Source: Thermodesulfovibrio sp. (GTDB lineage Bacteria > Nitrospirota > Thermodesulfovibrionia > Thermodesulfovibrionales > JdFR-85). From it: 21,626 bases of DNA. Each line of letters opens with the position of its first letter. The stretch's first letter is position 1. Below are positions 1 through 5,637 of this stretch, piece by piece. The notes below the pieces were generated by a model. It searched no databases. It was not told where the DNA came from and saw nothing but the letters and a program-made list of their open reading frames with translations. The stretch is taken from assembly GCA_027050975.1 (NCBI GenBank), contig JALUAR010000155.1:12168-33793 (forward strand). The letters run 5' to 3'. The translations under genes and the position numbers were made by a program.

Positions 1-58
1 GTGCAAAATATGACTCAATCCGAGTAATTAATAAATTTAAGGGGGGAGGAACACCAAA

Positions 59-478
59 ATGTCTTTGATGGTCTTTGTATTCGATGATGAGGAAGATATC
101 AGAGACGTTCTTACCTTATTTCTTCAGGAAAGGGGGTACAAAGTCAAAACCTTTTCTGATCCACTCGGATTCAATACCAGATGTTCCTGTTCACAGGGGG
201 AGCGCTGCGGCGATATCCTTATAACAGATCAGAATATGCCCGGTTTGACAGGTCTCGAATTGATTAAGCAGCTAATCCGCAATGGTTGTAGAGGAATAGT
301 GCGGCATATGGCTGTAATATCAGGCAGTTGGACAGAAGAGGCCCTCCGGGAGGCAAAGAAGTTGGGATGCAAGATCCTGAACAAACCTTTCAATATTGAA
401 GAGCTATACAATTGGCTTGACGAGTGCGAAAAGAGCATACTCTCAGGGCCGAATGAACAGGTTTTTACGAATTTCTGA
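59..478 (+). CDS. Single-domain response regulator with a Cys-rich insertion
   Basis: A 139-residue receiver (REC) domain with no output domain, so it probably acts by protein-protein contact or phosphotransfer in the cytoplasm. The acidic pocket is at D9-D10, the likely phospho-acceptor is D57 (in ITDQNMPG), the switch Ser is S89 and the conserved Lys is K109 in NKPF. Unusual for the fold is a cysteine-bearing insertion just before the D57 strand, with Cys at 42, 44 and 50, plus further Cys at 77, 104 and 123. The insertion could bind a metal or sense redox state; that is inference. The start is supported by the purine-rich GGGGGGAGGA at 41-50, 8 nt before the ATG. The promoter is not resolved because only 58 bases precede the gene. 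It is followed by another single-domain receiver on the same strand after about 200 bp. Confidence 0.88.
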   Translation: MSLMVFVFDDEEDIRDVLTLFLQERGYKVKTFSDPLGFNTRCSCSQGERCGDILITDQNMPGLTGLELIKQLIRNGCRGIVRHMAVISGSWTEEALREAKKLGCKILNKPFNIEELYNWLDECEKSILSGPNEQVFTNF

Positions 479-635
479 ATCTCCAAGGAATTGTCTTGTT
501 AATTTTATTTAAGAAATTAACATCAAATTTTTTGTCAATTTTTAGTCTAAGTTGTGGTAAACTATTGACAGAGGGGGGAGCTGGAAAAGATAGAAAAGAT
601 CCATCCACTCCTTTGTTTGTTCTGAAAAATCCATA

Positions 636-660
636 ACCCAATAGTTGTAAAGTATTGGGT
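636..660 (+). repeat. Inverted repeat in the leader of the second response regulator
   Basis: ACCCAATA (636-643) and TATTGGGT (653-660) are perfect 8-bp arms around a 9-nt loop, ending 19 nt before the ATG at 680. The loop and right arm partly echo a stretch near 551-568 (GTTGT, then TAAA or AAAC, then TATTG), so there may be two related sites. It could be an operator or an mRNA hairpin. No convincing -10/-35 pair was found nearby; TTGACA occurs at 565-570 but lacks a good -10. Confidence 0.4.
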
Positions 661-679
661 ATTCCATAACAGGATAAAA

Positions 680-1099
680 ATGAAGACATTAAAGATTCTC
701 ATTGCTGAGGACAACAAGCTCCTGCATGGCCTGTATGACGAAGGGCTCCCTTCGGGTCTTTTTGAAAAGCGCTTTGTGGACAATGGCAAGGATGCCCTTG
801 AGGAATATAAGTCCTGGAAGCCTGATATTATTATACTTGACTATATGATTCCGAAAATTAATGGATTTAAGGTTCTGGAAGAGATAAGAAACAGAGTGAA
901 TGATCATTCAACTATCATAATTATGTCCACCTTCATGTACAACCACGAATATGTGGATGAGTGTAATAAGCTTGGAATTCAGGGGTTTATTGTAAAGCCC
1001 TTCAAAATAAGAGATATGCTTCAGTGTATCTGTGACTGTTTTGAGGACTCAGACAATGAGGTGGGGAAAAGATTGAAAGAATTGCTTCGTAAAAAATAA
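680..1099 (+). CDS. Single-domain response regulator (CheY-like)
   Basis: A 139-residue receiver domain without an output domain. The acidic pair is E10-D11, the phospho-acceptor D54 (in ILDYMIP), the switch residues S83/T84 and the Lys K106 in VKPF. A short charged helix (about 122-139) follows, after a CICDC motif at 116-120. The start is supported by AGGA at 671-674. It lies 201 bp after another lone receiver, so the two may take signals from kinases encoded elsewhere; no histidine kinase is in the window. Its stop is only 4 bp from the stop of a convergent small gene. Confidence 0.9.
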   Translation: MKTLKILIAEDNKLLHGLYDEGLPSGLFEKRFVDNGKDALEEYKSWKPDIIILDYMIPKINGFKVLEEIRNRVNDHSTIIIMSTFMYNHEYVDECNKLGIQGFIVKPFKIRDMLQCICDCFEDSDNEVGKRLKELLRKK

Positions 1100-1103
1100 C
1101 CTG

Positions 1104-1244
1104 CTATCTGTTAAGCAGATAACATACAAGACCGTATCTCTCCCTTAATGGCAACTCAAGATAGAAAGTGCTCTCCATCAATATGCCAATAACCTCTCTA
1201 AGCCTTCTGATCTCACGAGGATTCCTATGATTCATTCCGGTCAT
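1104..1244 (-). CDS. Unrecognised 46-aa small protein
   Basis: A 46-codon frame with an almost ideal ribosome binding site: AGGAGGT (1253-1259) lies 8 nt before the ATG at 1242-1244. It starts MTGMNHRNPREIRR and ends CYLLNR, is basic at the N-terminus and has the look of one or two amphipathic helices (about residues 10-26 and 31-45). It has one Cys (C41). I do not recognise the family. A good -24/-12 type promoter ends 35 bp upstream of the start (1280-1295), giving a predicted leader of about 25 nt. Promoter, binding site and frame together support a real gene. The stop region (TATCTG...CAGATA, 1105-1121) can form a small hairpin and is convergent with the response regulator ending at 1099. 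Confidence 0.62.
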   Translation of the reverse strand: MTGMNHRNPREIRRLREVIGILMESTFYLELPLRERYGLVCYLLNR

Positions 1245-1279
1245 TGTAAAATACCTCCTTCCATCTTCACTAATAATAT

Positions 1280-1295
1280 AGCATAAATCATGCCA
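1280..1295 (-). promoter_or_regulatory. Predicted sigma-54 promoter of the 46-aa gene
   Basis: Read on the minus strand: TGGCAT-GATTT-ATGCT, against the consensus TGGCAC-N5-TTGCT. The invariant GG and GC dinucleotides have the correct 10-bp separation. The predicted start is near 1269, leaving about 25 nt before the ATG at 1244 with the Shine-Dalgarno inside. An overlapping TGCTATATT could instead serve as an extended -10 for the housekeeping sigma factor. The tandem TGTCC-type boxes seen at the sulfur genes were not found here. Confidence 0.6.
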
Positions 1296-1357
1296 GAAAA
1301 AATATATTCAAAATACGGTATTTTTTTGCTATAAATCTTTGCAGAAGTGGGAATTTT

Positions 1358-1373
1358 TTTGCATTCTTGCAAA
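1358..1373. repeat. 16-bp inverted repeat upstream of the 46-aa gene
   Basis: TTTGCA (1358-1363) and TGCAAA (1368-1373) are perfect 6-bp arms around TTCT. A further TTTGCA starts at 1338. The repeat lies about 90-105 bp upstream of the predicted sigma-54 start near 1269, a normal place for an activator site, and also just downstream of the gene ending at 1388. No run of T follows, so it is a poor terminator. Confidence 0.35.
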
Positions 1374-1387
1374 TCTGATAGGAAAGA

Positions 1388-1852
1388 TTAGTAGAGGCCT
1401 GAGGAGGCGAGTGCCTCGGTTCTGCCCCTTGGGAACTGGCTCTTTAGAATGTTACCTCTGTAAAGACCACAACCCAGAATATCTTCACCATATCGTATAA
1501 TCACATATCCTTCTTCGGTTTCGGGGAAATCTTTGGTAAGCCTTCCCCTTTCAATTAGTTCTGATAGTTCCTCTCTGCACAGGGTAATAAGATTTCTTGT
1601 AGCCTTATCTCCTACCAACTGAAGGGCATATGTGGTGGGTTTGTAGGTATATCTGTCTATTCTTCTCATCAGCCTTATGCCCGGGTACTCTATCCTCTTC
1701 ATCTGGAGCAATCGTTCCACATCCTCGGCAGTTGTCATCCATACGCTTCTGCCGGTAGCAAAAAAACGGTATCCTGAAAATGCATCCTCGGGAATACCGA
1801 ATCTCTCCAGAAAGTACTTTCTAATAAAAGCAAGGTCAATCTCTTTAAGCAT
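1388..1852 (-). CDS. PUA-like RNA-binding domain protein (NOL1/NOP2/Fmu-associated type)
   Basis: A 154-residue protein matching, from memory, the small stand-alone family resembling the PUA-like C-terminal part of NOL1/NOP2/Fmu rRNA methyltransferases (COG3270-type). The signature stretches are GIPEDAFSGY at 19-28, KPTTYALQLVG at 71-81, GYVIIRYGEDILGCGLYRG at 115-133 and FPRGR near 140-144. It has no methyltransferase domain, so it probably only binds RNA. It lies 16 nt after the DUF1858 gene. No ribosome binding site precedes the ATG; instead TATAAT lies 6 nt before it, which would place transcription start at the ATG itself. The family call is moderate and the molecular role unknown. Confidence 0.6.
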   Translation of the reverse strand: MLKEIDLAFIRKYFLERFGIPEDAFSGYRFFATGRSVWMTTAEDVERLLQMKRIEYPGIRLMRRIDRYTYKPTTYALQLVGDKATRNLITLCREELSELIERGRLTKDFPETEEGYVIIRYGEDILGCGLYRGNILKSQFPRGRTEALASSGLY

Positions 1853-1858
1853 CTGTAA

Positions 1859-1864
1859 ATTATA
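1859..1864 (-). promoter_or_regulatory. Perfect -10 box abutting a start codon (possible leaderless promoter)
   Basis: Read on the minus strand, TGG-TATAAT is an extended -10 element that ends 6 nt before the ATG at 1850-1852, a gene with no Shine-Dalgarno sequence. The -35 is weak (TTGAAC with 19 bp spacing, or TGAACA with 18). Transcription would begin at or beside the A of the ATG. Confidence 0.42.
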
Positions 1865-1868
1865 CCAG

Positions 1869-2060
1869 TTACTCTATTCTGCTGTTCAACTCATTAAGCA
1901 AACTTTCAAGATCCAGGCCCTTCTCTTTGGCCACCCGCTCAAGTGTCCAGAATAGACTGCTGTCAAGTCCGCAGCCGCATAATCCCAACTCCATGAGATA
2001 ATCTGTAAGTTCAGGATAAAGTTTCATTATCTCGTGCACCCTTGTTTGAGGGCCGATCAT
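1869..2060 (-). CDS. DUF1858 domain protein
   Basis: A 63-residue protein covering a whole DUF1858 domain: short helices around VHEIMKLYPELTDYLMELGL (7-26), then a cysteine motif CGC (28-30) and the LFWTLERVAKEKGLDLESLLNEL helix region (36-58). Family members are usually small, often tied to redox or iron-sulfur enzymes, with a Cys pair at this place; the function is not established. The start is supported by GGAGGGAG at 2068-2075. It follows the rhodanese gene by 88 bp, a gap holding a strong hairpin, and is 16 bp before the PUA-like gene. Confidence 0.85.
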   Translation of the reverse strand: MIGPQTRVHEIMKLYPELTDYLMELGLCGCGLDSSLFWTLERVAKEKGLDLESLLNELNSRIE

Positions 2061-2075
2061 TGTTTAACTCCCTCC

Positions 2076-2084
2076 ATTATAGCA
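2076..2084 (-). promoter_or_regulatory. Extended -10 element before the DUF1858 gene
   Basis: Read on the minus strand: TGC-TATAAT. No good -35 is visible. The start it predicts (about 2069) falls within the Shine-Dalgarno stretch, so the leader would be very short. The element directly follows the hairpin at 2084-2117. Confidence 0.35.
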
Positions 2085-2117
2085 GAGGGTGCTGCAGGTA
2101 AAGTCACAGCACCCTCT
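2084..2117 (-). terminator. Strong hairpin after the rhodanese gene
   Basis: AGAGGGTGCTG (2084-2094) and CAGCACCCTCT (2107-2117) form a perfect 11-bp stem with a 12-nt loop. It starts about 30 nt after the rhodanese stop. There is no U-tract on either strand, so it is an imperfect intrinsic terminator and may instead be an RNA processing or stabilising element that lowers expression of the downstream DUF1858 and PUA-like genes. Confidence 0.5.
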
Positions 2118-2148
2118 ACTGACTTTCCAAGAGAAAGGGACGCTAGGA

Positions 2149-3186
2149 TTATTTTTTGCCTTCCAGCTTCTTGATCTTCTCTTCCAGTTTCTTGATCTTC
2201 TTCTGCAGCTTCTTCAGGGTCTTGTTAACTTTTGCAAAGTTATACCACTGCTCACCATTAGGTGCCTCAACCGGATAGGCATTGTAGTGTGAGCCCCAGA
2301 CCCTCCAGGACTCATCCCAGTTTGCCGGATTCTTGAAGCCCAGGAGCCTGAGCTGGAGGTATGTAAGAGTGGAGCGAGTACCGGTCTGGCAGTAGGCAAT
2401 GGTTCTCTTGTTTTTGTCGAGTTTTGCAAAGGCTTTTGAGACCACATCAGGATCAAGTACGGCTATCGATTTTTTCTTTCCAGTTTTTGGATCTTTGACC
2501 TTCGGAAGGGTATCCAGATGTGATACGTTAATAGTTACGTTCGGAACATGACCACCTCTTATTGCACGAATATCCTTACCAACAAACTCTTTCTTTGTTC
2601 TTGAATCGATCAGCTGTACGTTCTTTAACTGCCCTTTGGCAATCTTGAGGATCTCTTCAGTTGTGGCATACCTGCTCTTTACAACCTTGGCCTTGAAAGT
2701 TGTGGGAGACTTCTTTGTCGGTTTCTTTGTCAGCCTGAAGCCGGCCTTACGCCAGGCCTCGATACCTCCGTTAAGAATGTGTACCTTGTCATGACCGAGA
2801 TACTCAAGTGTCCAGAATCCTACCGTGGCATCGGTAATGGTCTTGAGCCCCTCGTAGTAAAAAACAACATGCGTGTCATTGCCGATTCCGACCTTGCCGA
2901 GGAACTTTTCATACCATGAAATGTTCTTATAAAGCCTGGATGAGGGATCCCTGAGTGCCTTTTTACATCTTTTACCAAGGCTGATTGCACCTGGAATGTG
3001 ACCCTTGGCATAATCCTTCAAATCTCTGCAGTCCACTATCACCCAGTTCGGATTATCAATATTCTTTTTCACAATCTCTGGTGTAACCAGCAGATCAGGG
3101 TTTGCCCACTGTGCAGCACTGCTTAAGCCTACAGTGGTTAACAGAAAAACCCCAACTACGAGCACATAAAGTAACCTACGTCTCAT
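2149..3186 (-). CDS. Exported tandem-domain rhodanese (thiosulfate/sulfane sulfurtransferase)
   Basis: A 345-residue two-domain sulfurtransferase that should act in the periplasm. A signal peptide is clear: MRRR, a hydrophobic stretch 5-20, then a cleavage-type SSAA at 22-25. Rhodanese domain 1 (about 31-155) has lost the catalytic Cys: the loop reads FYYEGLKT (109-116). Domain 2 (about 172-305) carries the active-site loop CQTGTRS with C266. This inactive/active order is typical of the SseA/TST family. The last 24 residues (322-345) are a Lys/Glu/Leu heptad-like tail, a probable coiled coil or basic docking tail. GGGAGGT (3194-3200) supports the start. A -24/-12 promoter and paired activator sites lie upstream. 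Substrate (thiosulfate, polysulfide or other) cannot be read from sequence. Confidence 0.92.
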   Translation of the reverse strand: MRRRLLYVLVVGVFLLTTVGLSSAAQWANPDLLVTPEIVKKNIDNPNWVIVDCRDLKDYAKGHIPGAISLGKRCKKALRDPSSRLYKNISWYEKFLGKVGIGNDTHVVFYYEGLKTITDATVGFWTLEYLGHDKVHILNGGIEAWRKAGFRLTKKPTKKSPTTFKAKVVKSRYATTEEILKIAKGQLKNVQLIDSRTKKEFVGKDIRAIRGGHVPNVTINVSHLDTLPKVKDPKTGKKKSIAVLDPDVVSKAFAKLDKNKRTIAYCQTGTRSTLTYLQLRLLGFKNPANWDESWRVWGSHYNAYPVEAPNGEQWYNFAKVNKTLKKLQKKIKKLEEKIKKLEGKK

Positions 3187-3250
3187 AAATGTTACCTCCC
3201 TTTTTAGTTTATCCTCTCCTCATGGAGGGCGCCTCTTCCTTTTTACTAAA

Positions 3251-3266
3251 AGCAAGTTATATACCA
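3251..3266 (-). promoter_or_regulatory. Predicted sigma-54 promoter of the rhodanese gene
   Basis: Minus strand: TGGTAT-ATAAC-TTGCT, with the invariant GG and GC correctly spaced and two departures from TGGCAC. The predicted start is near 3240, giving a leader of about 54 nt. Upstream boxes at 3296-3343 would be centred near -64 and -96. A separate inverted repeat (CCATGAT 3264-3270, ATCATGG 3282-3288) touches the -24 element and could be a repressor site. Confidence 0.6.
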
Positions 3267-3295
3267 TGATAAATTTTCTAAATCATGGCAAATTT

Positions 3296-3343
3296 TGTCC
3301 TTATCGGGCCAAACATGAGTGAAGGGCTGTCCATTATTGGACA
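3296..3343. promoter_or_regulatory. Tandem activator boxes, 32 bp apart, upstream of rhodanese
   Basis: TGTCC-TTATCG-GGCCA (3296-3311) and TGTCC-ATTATT-GGACA (3328-3343) are two 16-bp imperfect palindromes starting 32 bp apart, three helical turns, like paired sites for an NtrC-class activator. The second extends to perfect 7-bp arms, CTGTCCA and TGGACAG (3327-3344). The same arrangement occurs before the YeeE-type gene and the solo TusA gene. They lie between divergent genes and might also act on the glycosyltransferase gene to the right. Confidence 0.7.
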
Positions 3344-3426
3344 GTCATTCACTGACAGATGCGGATATAGGAACCTTTTTCAACGGATGGGGGTATCATT
3401 TCCCATCCCGAAACTGGCATCCTTTT

Positions 3427-3435
3427 TGATATACT
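3427..3435 (+). promoter_or_regulatory. Extended -10 element before the glycosyltransferase
   Basis: TGA-TATACT predicts transcription start near 3442, only about 5 nt before the ATG at 3447, which has no Shine-Dalgarno sequence. Overlapping it, TGGCAT-CCTTT-TTGAT (3415-3430) resembles a sigma-54 promoter but has GA in place of the invariant GC at -12, so that reading is weak. Confidence 0.35.
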
Positions 3436-3446
3436 TAAACAAAACA

Positions 3447-4505
3447 ATGAGTGAGCTTATTTCAGTAGTCATACCAAATTATAACGGTGCTACCACTATA
3501 GGCGATTGCATCCGGTCTGTGCTTTCATCCACCTATCGCAACATTGAGATTATAGTGGTGGATGACTGCTCGGAGGACAACTCCCTTGAGAAAATAAAAG
3601 ACCTGCCTTGCAAGATTATCAGGCTGGATAGACACTCCGGAGCTTCAAGAGCCAGAAATGTGGGGGTACAACATAGCAGAGGATCCATTATTTTCTTTAC
3701 CGATTCGGACTGCCTTCTGCTTCCTGATACCCTCGGACTTGTTTATGAAGAGTTGAAGAAATACGGCCCAGAGACAATTATAGGAGGCACCTACACTCCT
3801 ATTCCTCATGACCGTGGATTTTTCAGCACCTTTCAGTCCGTGTTTATAAACTACTCTGAAACAAAAAAAGCACTCAGCCCCGACTATATCCCAACGCACG
3901 CCATGGCGATCTATAAAAAGACATTCAATCGTATCGGCGGATTCAGAGAGGATTTTCTGCCGATTATAGAGGATGTGGAGTTCAGCCATCGTGCCCGTAA
4001 AGAGGGAATACGACTTATCATCTCTCCTGATATTATGGTTCGTCACATCTTTCACTATAATTTAATACGTTCCTTCAGAAATGCCATCAGAAAATCCTTT
4101 TACTGGAGTATCTACTCCCTATCTAACAAAGACCTGCTTAAAGACTCAGGCACAGCATCTTTTGAACTCAAATTTAATGTCCTGTCCTTTCTGCTTGTGC
4201 TCCTGTCTGTTTACGGAATAATAGTTTTCCCCTGCCCGGCTCCAGTAATCCTTCTGCCACTACTGCCTTTTTCAATCAACCTCATTGTTAGCCGTAGGCT
4301 TGTTGCTTCATTTTACAGGTCCGGAGGAATGGCCTTTGCTTTACGAGCGGTGCTGTATTATGTATTTCTGTATCCATTACCGGTTGGTACAGGCTCGGCT
4401 GTCGGAGTACTTTGTTATCCATTTTTCAAAGAAAGGACAACAGGTCTGGGAAGAATCGGAACAGCATCTGACAACAAGCCCTTTGAGCTTCCGAAGGAGA
4501 CGTGA
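3447..4505 (+). CDS. Family 2 glycosyltransferase, membrane-associated
   Basis: A 352-residue GT-A fold enzyme that should move a sugar from a nucleotide sugar to a surface glycan or lipid. The N-terminus ISVVIPNYNG (5-14) is the classic start of the domain. VDD (38-40) and the metal-binding DSD (86-88) are present, and ED at 175-176 is the likely catalytic-base region. Two or three hydrophobic stretches near 245-285 and 303-325 anchor it to the inner membrane. The frame is open from 3285, but I chose 3447 because family homology begins there and the upstream part would cover the activator boxes. There is no Shine-Dalgarno sequence, so the start is not certain. The next gene begins 4 bp after the stop. 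Confidence 0.85.
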   Translation: MSELISVVIPNYNGATTIGDCIRSVLSSTYRNIEIIVVDDCSEDNSLEKIKDLPCKIIRLDRHSGASRARNVGVQHSRGSIIFFTDSDCLLLPDTLGLVYEELKKYGPETIIGGTYTPIPHDRGFFSTFQSVFINYSETKKALSPDYIPTHAMAIYKKTFNRIGGFREDFLPIIEDVEFSHRARKEGIRLIISPDIMVRHIFHYNLIRSFRNAIRKSFYWSIYSLSNKDLLKDSGTASFELKFNVLSFLLVLLSVYGIIVFPCPAPVILLPLLPFSINLIVSRRLVASFYRSGGMAFALRAVLYYVFLYPLPVGTGSAVGVLCYPFFKERTTGLGRIGTASDNKPFELPKET

Positions 4506-4509
4506 CGCC

Positions 4510-5592
4510 ATGAGGTACTCTTTCTTCCGGCATATTCCTTCAGTGGTATTTAAGAGAAAACCGATCCACTTCACCCTTTTTGTAACAAAAAGGTGCAATG
4601 CACAATGTCCTTTCTGTTTCTATCTGAAAAACAACTCCCGTAACGGCAAAGGCCCCGAACTCACAATCAAGGAGATCAGTGCCGTGGCTGACTCGCTGGG
4701 AAGGCTTCTCTGGCTTTCCTTCTCCGGCGGAGAGGTCTACCTCAGGGAGGATATAGTTGAGATCTCCAGAATCTTCTATGAGAAATGCAAACCCTCTGTT
4801 GTTTTACTTTCCACCAACGGACTGCTTCCTGAACGGATAAAGGAAACAACAGAGGAGATCCTTAAGAGCTGTCCGAAAAGCACCATTGTGGTCAAGCTTT
4901 CCCTTGACGGAGATGAGCAAATACATGACAGTCTGAGAGGAGTGAAGGATGCCTACCAAAGGGTAATGAAAACATACTCTCTTCTTAAAGAGCTTCTGCC
5001 ACGTTATGACAATTTCGAACTCGGTATTAACACTGTCTTCTGCAGAGCAAACCAGGATCACGTAGAAGATCTGATAGAGTATGTCAAAGGACTCGACGGC
5101 GTCCTGACACATACAGTGTCATTGATTCGAGGCAGCGGGATGACGGATGTGGACCTGAAGAGGTATCAGGAGGTCTCTTCAAAGCTGGAGACTGATCTGC
5201 GAAGCAGAATTGCAAGAAGATACCGATTCAAGGGTGCAGACCTGAAGGCTGCTCAGGATATTCTTCAAAGAAGGGTAATTTATGAGACTGTGGTCAGAAA
5301 TCGACAGATAATTCCCTGTTATGCAGGCCGTCTCAGTCTTGTGATGACAGAGGAAGGGACCCTCTATCCCTGCGAAGACTTTGGTAAGCCCTTGGGAAAT
5401 ATAAGGAAGCAGGGATATAATATAATGAAAGTACTCAAGCAGGATATGGCTCGGAAGAGACTCAACGAAATAAAGGCAGGACAATGCCATTGCAGTCATG
5501 AGTGTTACACTATGCTTAATATACTCTTTAATCCAGTAATGTTTCCTTCACTATTAAAGGAGTATGCAAAACTAAAGCTCTCTATTTTATGA
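4510..5592 (+). CDS. Radical SAM protein with SPASM-like C-terminus
   Basis: A 360-residue S-adenosylmethionine radical enzyme. The iron-sulfur motif C-x3-C-x2-C is at C29, C33 and C36 (CNAQCPFC), and GGE at 73-75 is the SAM-binding motif. The C-terminal region has further Cys at 270, 288, 326, 328 and 332, a SPASM/twitch-like pattern for auxiliary clusters. The substrate is unknown; position directly after a glycosyltransferase suggests modification of a glycan, lipid or peptide in the same pathway. The frame is open from 4285, but the ATG at 4510 has the ribosome binding site GAAGGAGA (4493-4500) in the tail of the preceding gene, and homology begins there. Translational coupling is likely given the 4-bp gap. 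Confidence 0.87.
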   Translation: MRYSFFRHIPSVVFKRKPIHFTLFVTKRCNAQCPFCFYLKNNSRNGKGPELTIKEISAVADSLGRLLWLSFSGGEVYLREDIVEISRIFYEKCKPSVVLLSTNGLLPERIKETTEEILKSCPKSTIVVKLSLDGDEQIHDSLRGVKDAYQRVMKTYSLLKELLPRYDNFELGINTVFCRANQDHVEDLIEYVKGLDGVLTHTVSLIRGSGMTDVDLKRYQEVSSKLETDLRSRIARRYRFKGADLKAAQDILQRRVIYETVVRNRQIIPCYAGRLSLVMTEEGTLYPCEDFGKPLGNIRKQGYNIMKVLKQDMARKRLNEIKAGQCHCSHECYTMLNILFNPVMFPSLLKEYAKLKLSIL

Positions 5593-5602
5593 TTTACATC
5601 AT
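5589..5602. promoter_or_regulatory. FNR-type palindrome upstream of the NapH-like gene
   Basis: ATGAT-TTAC-ATCAT contains the FNR/CRP-family core TGAT-N4-ATCA. Its centre (5595.5) is 41.5 bp before position 5637, the spacing of class II activation, which would place transcription start next to the ATG at 5638. A poor -10 (GAATAT, 5628-5633) is in register. The site overlaps the stop codon of the upstream gene. Confidence 0.4.
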
Positions 5603-5637
5603 ACCTAAGCCCACGAAAGATTGTTCAGAATATCGGT

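Noticed and set aside
3285..3446. N-terminal extension of the glycosyltransferase from the ATG at 3285
   Set aside because: The added 54 residues are outside the family domain and overlap the paired activator boxes; no ribosome binding site.
4285..4509. N-terminal extension of the SPASM radical SAM protein
   Set aside because: It overlaps the end of the glycosyltransferase gene in another frame; the ATG at 4510 has a proper ribosome binding site.
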